The translations under genes and the position numbers were made by a program. A stretch of 37,096 nucleotides of DNA from Candidatus Gastranaerophilales bacterium (lineage in GTDB: Bacteria; Cyanobacteriota; Vampirovibrionia; Gastranaerophilales; JANQFW01), in NCBI GenBank assembly GCA_028282645.1, contig JANQHM010000268.1, positions 1-37,096 of the forward strand, read 5' to 3'. Positions 1-8,851 of this stretch are shown here, in pieces. Under the pieces are notes generated by a model, which was given only the letters and a program-made list of their open reading frames with translations, did not search any database and was not told the origin of the DNA. How positions within the stretch are numbered: the stretch's first letter is position 1; each line of letters begins with the position of its first letter.

Positions 1-569
1 TAAAAAGAATTAAGACAATGATAATTTTTGCTTATAAAAGGGTATAAAAAGGCACACTTATCCTGGGTGATAGTCATCACCTTTTTTATGTTATCGCTAC
101 AAGCATTGATACAGCTTAAGTTTAACTGAATTAACATAGCTTGATCGACAACAATCATTGCCCCCAGGGGGGTAAAGTGCTGCTTTAAATGAGAAATTAA
201 ATTTTGCGTGGCTAGCACATCCTTTAATCTATTGATATATAATGAGTTTATATATTTAAATGCCTGATTTATTCTTATATTATTAAGATTAACTCTATTT
301 GATACAAAGTTTTTGTTTTTATATATGCTATTAGCCGCTACCAGAGTTTTGGCAGTGCTATTAGCTTTATTTTTTAATATTTTTTTATATATTAAATTTT
401 TAAATTTATTATATAGAATATAAAAATAATTAAAAATATACTTGGAAACAAAGAAAGAAGGCTTTTGTCCAACACAAAAAGTATTAAATGAAATAATTGA
501 GCATAAAAATGCTACCATATTCCACAAGATAAATAATAAGTTTTGGGCGAAGAACCGTGTTAACTTCAT
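1..569 (-). CDS. Partial hypothetical protein, N-terminal 189 codons, running off the left window edge; hydrophobic N-terminus
   Basis: Manual reading: ATG at 569-567 (MKLTRFFAQNLLFILWNMVAFLCSIISF...), no in-frame stop down to the window edge. It is absent from the ORF track, presumably because it has no stop in the window. Weak AAAGG upstream. Confidence 0.55.
   Translation of the reverse strand, partial: MKLTRFFAQNLLFILWNMVAFLCSIISFNTFCVGQKPSFFVSKYIFNYFYILYNKFKNLIYKKILKNKANSTAKTLVAANSIYKNKNFVSNRVNLNNIRINQAFKYINSLYINRLKDVLATQNLISHLKQHFTPLGAMIVVDQAMLIQLNLSCINACSDNIKKVMTITQDKCAFLYPFISKNYHCLNSF
66..162 (+). repeat. Family 1 dispersed repeat, copy A (divergent)
   Basis: ggtgatagtcatcacc...ttatcgctacaagcattgatacagcttaagttt...gatcgac...attgcc matches copies B-F. 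Confidence 0.7.
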
Positions 570-842
570 TTTCTATAGCCTTTAGTTTTTTTCTTAAATG
601 TCAATGTATTTCAAAATTATATTCTTAATATATATTTTAGCATCTTTTTTTTAATTCCGCAGGCTCTTGTAAAAATAAAATGCTAAACTTGTAACATTTC
701 TTAATTTATTTAAATTTTTAAATGATTGTGATGAGTTATCTTTAACAAAAAAATAATATTATATTTAAAATTTTAAAATCATATATTTAGAGATGTTCTT
801 TTCCTCTGACTATATGATATGATTCATATACTTGCCTTCAAT

Positions 843-903
843 TTAGTATATTTATTTTAAAACGTTTGAATAATCTGAAAAATCTTTTTAAGATAGTATA
901 ATG
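843..903 (-). promoter_or_regulatory. Single family 2 arm upstream of the neuB-like gene; CTGAAA (875-880), 16 bp, TATAAT (897-902)
   Basis: Reverse complement aligns to tatactaactctaaaatacttttcagattattcaa of the other family 2 copies; the promoter-like motif reads towards the ATG at 941. Confidence 0.5.
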
Positions 904-940
904 CTAACAATTGGGTATTAATGTTTGGGGGGGAAAGGAT

Positions 941-1831
941 ATGAGAAAAAAAATTAAAGTTGGAAACAAACTCATAGGTGATGGCGAGCCTACTTTTATT
1001 ATTGCGGAAATCGGCATTAACCATAATGGTGCTGTGGAAAATGCAAAAAAATTAATTGATATTGCCAAGACTTGCGGCTGTGATGCTGTAAAATTTCAAA
1101 AAAGAACAGTAGATGTGGTTTATACACAAGAAGAGTTAGCAATGCCAAGACCAAACCACTTCGGAGATACAAACGGCGACCTTAAAAGAGGTTTGGAATT
1201 TGGATATAAACAGTATAAAGAGATTGATGAATACTGTAAGGCAAAAGATATTTTATGGTTTGCATCTTGCTGGGATGAAGCATCTGTTGACTTTATAGAT
1301 CAATTTGATCCCCCTTGCTATAAAATAGCTTCGGCAAGCTTGACTGATGATAACCTGTTAATGCATACAAAAGCAACGGGAAAACCTATTTTATTATCTA
1401 CCGGCATGAGTACTCAGAAAGAAATAAAGCACGCACTGGATATTTTAGGTGATAATGTGGTATTATTCCACTGCACTTCAACTTATCCTACGGATTTAGA
1501 AGAAATTAACCTTAAAGTAATAACAAAATACAGAAATAAATATGACTTTCCTATTGGCTTTAGCGGGCATGAAAGAGGTGTATCCACTACGATTATTGCC
1601 GCAGCAATGGGTGCTAATTCAATAGAGAGACATATAACTTTTGATAGAACAATGTGGGGAAGCGATCATGCGGCAAGCTTGGAGCCGCAAGGGTTATTCA
1701 GATTAGTTAGAGATATAAGACAGATACCTATTGTAATGGGCGATGGGCAAAAAACTGTTTATGAGTCTGAAAAGCCTATTATCAAAAAATTAAGAAGAGT
1801 TAAAGGAAACAAAAATGCCTCAAAAGTTTAA
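941..1831 (+). CDS. NeuB-family nonulosonate (N-acetylneuraminate-type) synthase without SAF domain
   Basis: FIIAEIGINHNG, DAVKFQKR, KIASASLTDDNLL, LSTGMST, FHCTSTYPT, GFSGHERG. Start ATG 941 (GGGGGGAAAGGAT upstream) preferred over TTG 911. Confidence 0.88.
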   Translation: MRKKIKVGNKLIGDGEPTFIIAEIGINHNGAVENAKKLIDIAKTCGCDAVKFQKRTVDVVYTQEELAMPRPNHFGDTNGDLKRGLEFGYKQYKEIDEYCKAKDILWFASCWDEASVDFIDQFDPPCYKIASASLTDDNLLMHTKATGKPILLSTGMSTQKEIKHALDILGDNVVLFHCTSTYPTDLEEINLKVITKYRNKYDFPIGFSGHERGVSTTIIAAAMGANSIERHITFDRTMWGSDHAASLEPQGLFRLVRDIRQIPIVMGDGQKTVYESEKPIIKKLRRVKGNKNASKV

Positions 1832-2297
1832 TAAAAACATAAAAATAATTGCAACCGACTTTGACGGCATTATGACCGACAGTTGTGTTTATTTTTCTTC
1901 CGACAGCTTCGAGGAGCAGAAAAAAGTAAGTTATAAAGATATTATGGGAATGTCTTTGGCTGTAAAAAACGGCTATATAGTTGCAATAATATCAGGTGAG
2001 GACTCTCCTGTTATTGATAGGGTCGCTAATCGATTCAATCTGGAAGATGTGCATAAAGGCATAAAGAACAAACGGGAGTCTATAGAAAAAATATCTCAAA
2101 AATATTCTGTGCCTTTATCTCAGATATGTTATCTTGGAGATGATATCAATGATATTTGTGTGCTGGAGCGTGTAGGCTGGGCTGTGACCGTTCCTGATGC
2201 AAATTTTAAGGTTAAAGAGCTTCCCGGTATATATATTACAAAGGCTCAAGCAGGTAACGGCGCATTTAGAGAGGTTATAGATTTATTAATTAATTAA
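1815..2297 (+). CDS. KdsC-like HAD phosphatase (KDO-8-P / nonulosonate-P phosphatase family)
   Basis: TDFDGIMTD, IISGEDSPV, CYLGDDINDICVL, GNGAFREVIDLL; overlaps the upstream gene by 17 bp. Confidence 0.85.
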   Translation: MPQKFNKNIKIIATDFDGIMTDSCVYFSSDSFEEQKKVSYKDIMGMSLAVKNGYIVAIISGEDSPVIDRVANRFNLEDVHKGIKNKRESIEKISQKYSVPLSQICYLGDDINDICVLERVGWAVTVPDANFKVKELPGIYITKAQAGNGAFREVIDLLIN

Positions 2298-2345
2298 TTT
2301 ATATTATTTTTTTAAATAAATAAAAATAAAAAACAGAGGTGAGTG

Positions 2346-4229
2346 ATGTTTCAAAAAAATATAGAAGTTTTAAAATTTAAAAATCCTGACTTAGCATCAA
2401 AATTAGAAAAAAACAGGTTAGAGGATATAAATGAAAATTTTTCTGTTTTTGAAGCAAAAAGTAAGGACTTAATAATAGCATACAAAGACATACCCCTTAA
2501 CAGTCCGGTTGATCCTATTCAGGAGGCCAGACAAATTTGGAGTAAATCAATAAAATCAGAACCTGCTAAAAACGATATTCATTTGGTTTTTGGGATTGGC
2601 TTGGGATATTTGTTTAAAAGAACCTATATAAGCTCACCTGCCAGGATTTTTGTTTTTGAGCCTAACCTTGAAATTTTACGATTTGTATTTGAATATATTG
2701 ATTTTTCTCAGGAACTGGCTGATAAAAGAGTTTATTTTACAGATAACTTTGAAACTTTAATGGATAAAATTCAAAATGAATACCTGAGCGGTGACAAAAT
2801 AGAACCGCTTTTTGTCGACTCTTATGCTATATTAAATCAAAAAATATTAATGAATCTAACTTCTGAAATTATTAAAATATGCCAATTAAGAAATATGGAC
2901 CAGAATACGATTTTTAGTCAGTGTAAAGATTGGACTATAAATAATATAACTAATATGAAATTTTTCCCTAAAGCTCGACCTGTGAGTATTTTACAAAACA
3001 AATTCAAGGATAAGCCTGCTTTAATTGTTTGCTCCGGGCCTTCTTTAAAAGAAAATATTCAAAATATAAAAGAAAATAAAAATAAATATATATTAATATC
3101 TATTGGTAACGCTTTAAAATATTTGGTGCAAGAGAATATTATACCGGACTTTGTGGTGTTTTCCGATTCAAAATATCTTGAGCAGCATGTTGAGGGAATA
3201 AAAGACAAAATAAATGATATAAATCTTATTACTTGCTCAAAAGCTGATTTTAATTTATCAAGAAACCCCTTTAAAAGAAAATTATTTTATTTTTCCAAGA
3301 CAGACGCTATTGCGGATTGGCTTAATTCAGTTGATTCCAAGCATTTTGAATTATATAACTCAGCAGGTAGCGTCTCTATAATTAGCTATTTTGTTGCAAA
3401 AGAAATGGGATGCGCTCCCATTGTTTATACCGGTTTAGATTTGGCATTTGTAAATAACAAACTGTATGCAAATGATCAAAAGTTGGATGTAAACTCTCAA
3501 GGGGATATTAATTTGGGATATACTCCGGCGTATAACTACAAAAAGGCAATGCATGTAAAAGCTCGCAATGGTAAATATATTCTATCCAGAGATGATTATG
3601 CTTTGTTTATCAGACAATTGGAAGATATAATAGAGGAAGAAAATATTCAAAATCAGCTAATCAATACATCATTGAATGGTGCTTTGATTAAAGGTATGAA
3701 ATATATCGAATTTAATGAGGTTAACTCTAAAATTTCCAATAAAAATACAAATATAGATAAGACTTTGACACAATTATTTAATCAAAGCCGTGAAGAATGG
3801 GATGTTTTACTTAATAAATTTGCAAAAAGCTTAATAGGCCAGCATAAAGAAATAAAAATTATTAATGAAAATTGTAAAAAAATAGTTAAAACACTAGGAC
3901 AAATAAATAAACAATTACAAAGCGATGATGTTCAGCTTACGTTTGTAGACTCTTTGGTCAAGGGGATTAAGAAAACTATGTCTCAGACCAGGGGTGATAT
4001 TGTTAAAAATATATTTCTTTCTAATTCCCTTCAAAAGGAGATTCTGGACTATACAAATAATTACAAACTAGATGTATTACCGTCTCTTGAAATTATAAAA
4101 CATAATATGCAAGTTGAATATGAACTGTTTAATATGGCATGTATGGTTTCATCAGCTATAGAAAAGAATCTTGATGGTGTAATTTTTAAGTATAAAAGGA
4201 AAGTCATTAAGGATGAGTGCGTAGTGTAG
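2346..4229 (+). CDS. DUF115 / MptE-like (motility accessory factor, Maf-type) protein
   Basis: LVFGIGLGYL, IFVFEPNLEI, ALIVCSGPSLKENI, DFVVFSDS; SD AGAGGTGAG before ATG 2346. Confidence 0.8.
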   Translation: MFQKNIEVLKFKNPDLASKLEKNRLEDINENFSVFEAKSKDLIIAYKDIPLNSPVDPIQEARQIWSKSIKSEPAKNDIHLVFGIGLGYLFKRTYISSPARIFVFEPNLEILRFVFEYIDFSQELADKRVYFTDNFETLMDKIQNEYLSGDKIEPLFVDSYAILNQKILMNLTSEIIKICQLRNMDQNTIFSQCKDWTINNITNMKFFPKARPVSILQNKFKDKPALIVCSGPSLKENIQNIKENKNKYILISIGNALKYLVQENIIPDFVVFSDSKYLEQHVEGIKDKINDINLITCSKADFNLSRNPFKRKLFYFSKTDAIADWLNSVDSKHFELYNSAGSVSIISYFVAKEMGCAPIVYTGLDLAFVNNKLYANDQKLDVNSQGDINLGYTPAYNYKKAMHVKARNGKYILSRDDYALFIRQLEDIIEEENIQNQLINTSLNGALIKGMKYIEFNEVNSKISNKNTNIDKTLTQLFNQSREEWDVLLNKFAKSLIGQHKEIKIINENCKKIVKTLGQINKQLQSDDVQLTFVDSLVKGIKKTMSQTRGDIVKNIFLSNSLQKEILDYTNNYKLDVLPSLEIIKHNMQVEYELFNMACMVSSAIEKNLDGVIFKYKRKVIKDECVV

Positions 4230-4363
4230 TTAATATTAGCACCAATAGCTTTAAATGCAAGCAAGGAATACAAGTCTATTGCATTGGATTTTTAGGGAAC
4301 TTCCGTTTTTTTAACCAGATAGGCTCTTAGTTTGGGCAAACCAACCTTGGCTGCTCAAACCGG

Positions 4364-4390
4364 CCATAGCAACCCTGCCGCTATGGTTTT
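4364..4390 (+). terminator. Putative Rho-independent terminator after the DUF115 gene
   Basis: ccatagc-aaccctgcc-gctatgg-tttt. Confidence 0.45.
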
Positions 4391-4409
4391 ATAAAACTAA
4401 ATTAAATGT

Positions 4410-4862
4410 TTATTCCAGGCAATAAGCAATATTAAATTTTGTGTTTTGTAATTTAAAAAACAACTTTTTAGAAGGTGATCTGCTAATCATAATAAAGACA
4501 TCGTCCCCTGTTGTAATTGTAGGAGGAGCAACTTCTATGGTCTCCTCAAGTCTTAGCCGAGACAAGGCATTATTAAGCAACATAATTGTGAATTCACTTA
4601 AACAGCTTAAAGTTATATCATTTAGTTCGTACACAGATTGCCCCATCATGCCTGAAGCAATATCATAAGCAGCCTCTTTAGGCAGGCCTATTAAGATATT
4701 GCCTTTTACTGCATTTGTTAAACCTACAAGAATACTAACATCCTCTACTGAGTTTAATGAGCTTTCCGGCAGTTCACACATAAATCTGTGGTTTAATCCA
4801 AAAGAAGGCATAATTTGAGTTGCTGCTGCCACGATAATGTCTTTAAAGTTAAAGTCCTTCAT
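4410..4862 (-). CDS. CheX/CheC-like chemotaxis phosphatase-type protein
   Basis: KGNILIGLPKEAAYDIASGMMG... LSCLSEFTIMLLNNALSRL, CheX-like fold pattern. Confidence 0.65.
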   Translation of the reverse strand: MKDFNFKDIIVAAATQIMPSFGLNHRFMCELPESSLNSVEDVSILVGLTNAVKGNILIGLPKEAAYDIASGMMGQSVYELNDITLSCLSEFTIMLLNNALSRLRLEETIEVAPPTITTGDDVFIMISRSPSKKLFFKLQNTKFNIAYCLE

Positions 4863-4868
4863 TGTTTC

Positions 4869-5324
4869 TTATGATTCCTCAAAACCTAAATCGATAGTAA
4901 AAGCACCTATTTCTGACTTAAAATGAAATATATCAGAATCAACCCCCATTGTAAAGATACTCATACACTCATCAGAGTATACCGACGGCGGTGTTAAAGT
5001 TATTTCCCTATTTTTAAATATATTATTAATATATGTTGTAATTCGTCCACAGTAAATATTCCCAAACTCTGCCAGATACATAAAAAGCTCTTCCGGGTCG
5101 TCAAGCGGGTCACCGCAGTTCATAGCTACTGCAAACTTATCAGCTGTAGATTTATCTGTTTGAATTAATATTCTACCGTTTTTGTTACCGGTAATGCCTA
5201 TAACAACTGTTATCTCAGGAAAACTTTCTACTGTTTCGCAAGTAGAAAATTCTAAATCGGTTAATTCCTGACTGACTTCAATAAATGAATCCCTGAATAC
5301 GTCAAGCTTCTCTTTTAATATCAT
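4869..5324 (-). CDS. Second CheX/CheC-like protein
   Basis: VVIGITGNKNGRILIQTDKSTADKFAVAMNCGDPLDDPEELFMYLAEFGNIYCGRITTYINN; internal ATG 5324 with AGAGAG SD preferred over ORF start 5459. Confidence 0.6.
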   Translation of the reverse strand: MILKEKLDVFRDSFIEVSQELTDLEFSTCETVESFPEITVVIGITGNKNGRILIQTDKSTADKFAVAMNCGDPLDDPEELFMYLAEFGNIYCGRITTYINNIFKNREITLTPPSVYSDECMSIFTMGVDSDIFHFKSEIGAFTIDLGFEES

Positions 5325-5479
5325 ATTCTTACTCTCTTTATTCCTTACATCCAAACAATTTTTGAATATCTTCCTACAAGAATTTTTGAATTTATACCAT
5401 TTAAGTTGTAAATATATATAAATAATACACTTTGTTGATATTTTTTGCAAGATAAACATACTATGATTTAATACTGTAA

Positions 5480-5521
5480 TAAGTCTATTATATTAAGCTA
5501 TTTATACTGATTCTCAATTAT
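5480..5521 (-). repeat. Degenerate family 2 fragment, including CTGATTCTCAATTA (5507-5520)
   Basis: aagtctattatattaagctatttatactgattctcaa resembles the reverse complement of the 28574-28680 copy. Confidence 0.4.
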
Positions 5522-5522
5522 A

Positions 5523-6974
5523 TTATTCTTTATCGAATTTGTTAAGAAATTTTTCAGCTATATTTATGTGGTTTTTTATTTGCTTATCACCTTTTATGTC
5601 TAATTGTCTTGTTATAAGTTTTTCTCTGGGAATTTTTTCTAATTTTTCTCTATTTTTATATAAAAATCTCCAAAATAGTGCATCCCAAATTTCAGTCCAT
5701 TCTCCTGCAGGATAATCGCTCATTTTTTTAATATAGCTTGAAGAGCTAAAGTAGGGCTTTGTCATCATCAGACCACCGTCTGCAAATTGGCTCATTCCAA
5801 ATACATTTGGCAACATTACCCAGTCATAAGAATCAATATACATTTCCATAAACCACTTATAAATTTCTTGCGGAGAGATTTCACAAATAAACATAAAGTT
5901 TCCTAAAATCATAAGTCTTTCTATGTGATGGTTATAGCCTGTTTTTAAGAGTTTTTTTATAGTGCAGTCTACAGGCTTTATATCTGTTTGCCCAATATAA
6001 AAACCATGCGGTATTTGACTTTTATGATTCCAGAAGTTTAAATTTCTTTGCTCCTGGCCTTTTAAAATATACATATTTTTTATATATTCACGCCAGCCTA
6101 CTATTTGCCTGATAAAACCTTCCAAGGAATTTAGGGCGGGTTTATTTTCTTTTGCAAAATCAATGGTTGTTTTTAAAATTTCATCGGGGGTGATTAGCCC
6201 GATATTTATTGCATACGATAAAACCGAATGGAATAAATATTGCTCATCTTTTAGTATTGCGTCTTCATAGTCGCCAAAAAGATTTAGCCTGTTTTCTAAA
6301 AAATCTTCCAGCCAGCTTTGTACGCCTTTGTACATTATGGGATAAATAAAATCATCGTGGGAGCCGTAGTTATCTGCAAAATGCGTATCTATGTATTTTT
6401 TTGCTTCTGCTACATATTTATTTTTTCCATATTTTATTAATTCCGGTATAGCTATACCGGATGATATTTTTTTTCTGTTTTCAGGGTCAAAACTCCATTT
6501 ACCGCCTAGTGGCTTATTTTTTGAGTCTACAAGAATTTTTAATTTTTTTCTTTGCTCTATATAGAAAGAAGTTTGAGAGTATGTTTTTTTACCTTTGAAA
6601 AAATCTTCAAAACTTTCTTTAGTCGTTAAAAAACCGGGAGAGTCATACCATATTATTTTAAAGTTTGAGTTTTTAAGTTTTTTTTCCAGCTCTAAGTCAA
6701 CTACGTCAATGATATGTAATGTATTAATATTTTTATTTTTTAATATTTCAAAATAATTATCAGTAAAAGTAATATAATTAACTTTTAATCCTTGCTCTGT
6801 GAGGAATTCTTCATGGTGTTTCATAGATGATCTGTGCAAGACCAGCTTATTTTTATGAAATTTAAAATCAGTAAAAAATCTTTTTTCTTCTATAAGAAAA
6901 ATTTCTCTTTCTTTTGATAAAAGCGGTGATTTGGAAAAAAGCTGATTTGGAAATATTATGGATGCTTCATTCAT
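5523..6974 (-). CDS. Photolyase/cryptochrome-related protein (COG3046, PhrB/DPRP-like)
   Basis: GWREYIKNMY, TGYNHHIERLMILGNFMFI, WVMLPNVFGMSQFADGGLMMTKPY. Confidence 0.87.
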   Translation of the reverse strand: MNEASIIFPNQLFSKSPLLSKEREIFLIEEKRFFTDFKFHKNKLVLHRSSMKHHEEFLTEQGLKVNYITFTDNYFEILKNKNINTLHIIDVVDLELEKKLKNSNFKIIWYDSPGFLTTKESFEDFFKGKKTYSQTSFYIEQRKKLKILVDSKNKPLGGKWSFDPENRKKISSGIAIPELIKYGKNKYVAEAKKYIDTHFADNYGSHDDFIYPIMYKGVQSWLEDFLENRLNLFGDYEDAILKDEQYLFHSVLSYAINIGLITPDEILKTTIDFAKENKPALNSLEGFIRQIVGWREYIKNMYILKGQEQRNLNFWNHKSQIPHGFYIGQTDIKPVDCTIKKLLKTGYNHHIERLMILGNFMFICEISPQEIYKWFMEMYIDSYDWVMLPNVFGMSQFADGGLMMTKPYFSSSSYIKKMSDYPAGEWTEIWDALFWRFLYKNREKLEKIPREKLITRQLDIKGDKQIKNHINIAEKFLNKFDKE

Positions 6975-6990
6975 TTTTTTATTCCACTTA

Positions 6991-7165
6991 ACTATACTAT
7001 CTCTAACTCTAAAATACTTTTCAGATTTTTCAATCGTATAAGAGCTAATTTAAGATAAGCTATTTTTTAAATTGCGAAGCGGAAGCTTATAAAAAATAAA
7101 ATAGTCAATTTTACTTTTTATAAGCTTATTCCAAAGAGTAATTTTAAATTTAATTGAGAATCAGA
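6991..7165. repeat. Family 2 element, long copy with internal hairpin, between divergent photolyase and PEP-CTERM genes
   Basis: Left arm actatactatctctaactctaaaatacttttcagatt; right arm gagtaattttaaatttaattgagaatcagaatac; extra sequence in the middle. Confidence 0.65.
7083..7127. repeat. 20-bp inverted repeat, 5-nt loop (1 mismatch)
   Basis: AAGCTTATAAAAAATAAAAT-agtca-ATTTTACTTTTTATAAGCTT. Confidence 0.85.
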
Positions 7166-7368
7166 ATACAAAATTCATCAGCTATTTTATACTAAGTTTT
7201 TTTTTTAATAATTAGAAACTTGTTTATTTTCTGTATATTGAAGAAGTCTGCTAATACACCTCTAATTTTATAAAATTATTTAAAATATTTTCTCAATTAT
7301 CATTTTACAATCGATCTTATTTGTGTTATTTATATGTAACGTATTCAAATTAAATAAGAGGAGAAAAA

Positions 7369-7977
7369 ATGAAAAAGATTTTTAAAGGCTTATTGGTCTC
7401 GTTAGTGGCAGTAATAGCTCTATCTTCTAATCCGGCAGCTAATTCTGCAGCTATTACAAACGTGGCGGAAAACTCCAACATTACCCTAAATGGAACATTT
7501 TTTACAAATGGCTGGGGTGGAGGAAAAATTGTTGATCCTAAAACAATAGTTGATAATATATTTCTACCTGACTCAACACAGTGGGATCAAGGCGCTGTAT
7601 GGTGGGATTCTCATCCATTACCTCCACAAAATATTGAATTAAATCTTAACGGAATATTTGAAATTAATAGTTTTACCATTCAAGCTGATAATAATGATAT
7701 GTATAATCTTTATTACAAAAATTTAGCAGATAATTCTTGGAAACTTGCCTGGACAGTTCCTAATGTTGTAGGCTGGGGACTTAAAACTCGTTCTACTACT
7801 TTAACTGATTCAATAATAACAAACTCACTAAAATTTGAAGGCGTTCAACATCGTAGTGATAAAAATCTTTCTGTTTCAGAAATACAAGCATTTGGTACCC
7901 CTGCTCCGGAGCCATCTTCAATGATCTTTTTAGGCTTGTTGGGTGTAGCCGGTGCTTTAAGAAATAGAAAAAAATAG
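7369..7977 (+). CDS. Secreted PEP-CTERM-anchored protein with discoidin-like middle region
   Basis: Signal peptide MKKIFKGLLVSLVAVIALSS; C-terminus APEPSSMIFLGLLGVAGALRNRKK (PEP, hydrophobic segment, basic tail); SD aagaggag. Confidence 0.85.
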   Translation: MKKIFKGLLVSLVAVIALSSNPAANSAAITNVAENSNITLNGTFFTNGWGGGKIVDPKTIVDNIFLPDSTQWDQGAVWWDSHPLPPQNIELNLNGIFEINSFTIQADNNDMYNLYYKNLADNSWKLAWTVPNVVGWGLKTRSTTLTDSIITNSLKFEGVQHRSDKNLSVSEIQAFGTPAPEPSSMIFLGLLGVAGALRNRKK

Positions 7978-8028
7978 AATTTTAGAATATACTATTAACT
8001 CAAAAATAATTTATAAATATTAAAAAAT

Positions 8029-8074
8029 AAGCCCTGTTCATTATTATACTATAGTGATATGGGGCTTACTTTTT
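8029..8074 (+). terminator. Putative terminator after the PEP-CTERM gene
   Basis: aagccct ... ggggctt-acttttt. Confidence 0.45.
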
Positions 8075-8270
8075 AAATATATAATGTAAAAATTAACTAA
8101 ATCAGATTTATTAGCAAGGTAAAATTTGGTTTGAAACAGAAGAAGGTAAGGGAACGACTTTTTACTTCGCGTTACCGTTTTAAAACTATTCCACCATTAC
8201 AGACAATAGGGGCATAAAAATTTTATTGTTTTTTTTAAAAATCGGATTGGTTAATACGGAAAAAAACAAT

Positions 8271-8732
8271 ATGCAAGAAGCTAATCTCTACATAAATAAA
8301 ATAATTGAAAAATATAACTACTCACACACTGAGCTTTTAATCATTTTAGAAGAAATTGTAGCTGAAAATGGATATCTTACGGAAGCGATGGTAAGAAATA
8401 TTGCAAAACAATTATCAATGAGTCCTAATGAAGTTTATGCCGTGGCTACATTTTATTCATTTATCAGTACAAAGCCTACAGGTAAGTATATTATTAGAAT
8501 TTGTAAAACTATAAGCTGTCAGCTCGCAGGCAAAAATGAAATTATAAAAGCACTTGAGCAGGAATTAAGTATCAAAATGGGGTCAATCACAGATGATAAG
8601 TTATTTACGCTGAAAACAACCGATTGTATTGGTATGTGTGACAAAGGACCTTCTATGTTAATTAATGATGAAGTTTATCATCATTTAAGTCCTGAAAAGG
8701 CTGTCTCTATAATTAGAGAGTACAAAAATTAG
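8271..8732 (+). CDS. NuoE-like [2Fe-2S] subunit of NAD-linked [FeFe]-hydrogenase (HndA/HydC type)
   Basis: VYAVATFYSFISTKPTGKYIIRICKTISCQLAG ... TTDCIGMCDKGPSMLIND; ATG 8271 preferred over 8226. Confidence 0.85.
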   Translation: MQEANLYINKIIEKYNYSHTELLIILEEIVAENGYLTEAMVRNIAKQLSMSPNEVYAVATFYSFISTKPTGKYIIRICKTISCQLAGKNEIIKALEQELSIKMGSITDDKLFTLKTTDCIGMCDKGPSMLINDEVYHHLSPEKAVSIIREYKN

Positions 8733-8826
8733 GTGATGGTAATCACCTTTCTTAAGTCATCGCTGTAAACTTTTGATATAACTTAAGTTTGCTTGTAACT
8801 ATCAGTACTCTTGATTGACCATTACC
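8732..8826 (+). repeat. Family 1 dispersed repeat, copy B
   Basis: ggtgatggtaatcacctttcttaagtcatcgctgtaaacttttgatataacttaagtttgcttgtaactatcagtactcttgattgaccattacc. Confidence 0.9.
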
Positions 8827-8851
8827 AAAAATTATAATAGGGCAAGTTAAA

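Noticed and set aside
4061-4668. ORFs 4061-4273 (-) and 4441-4668 (+)
   Set aside because: Overlap well-supported genes on the opposite strand; no family signal.
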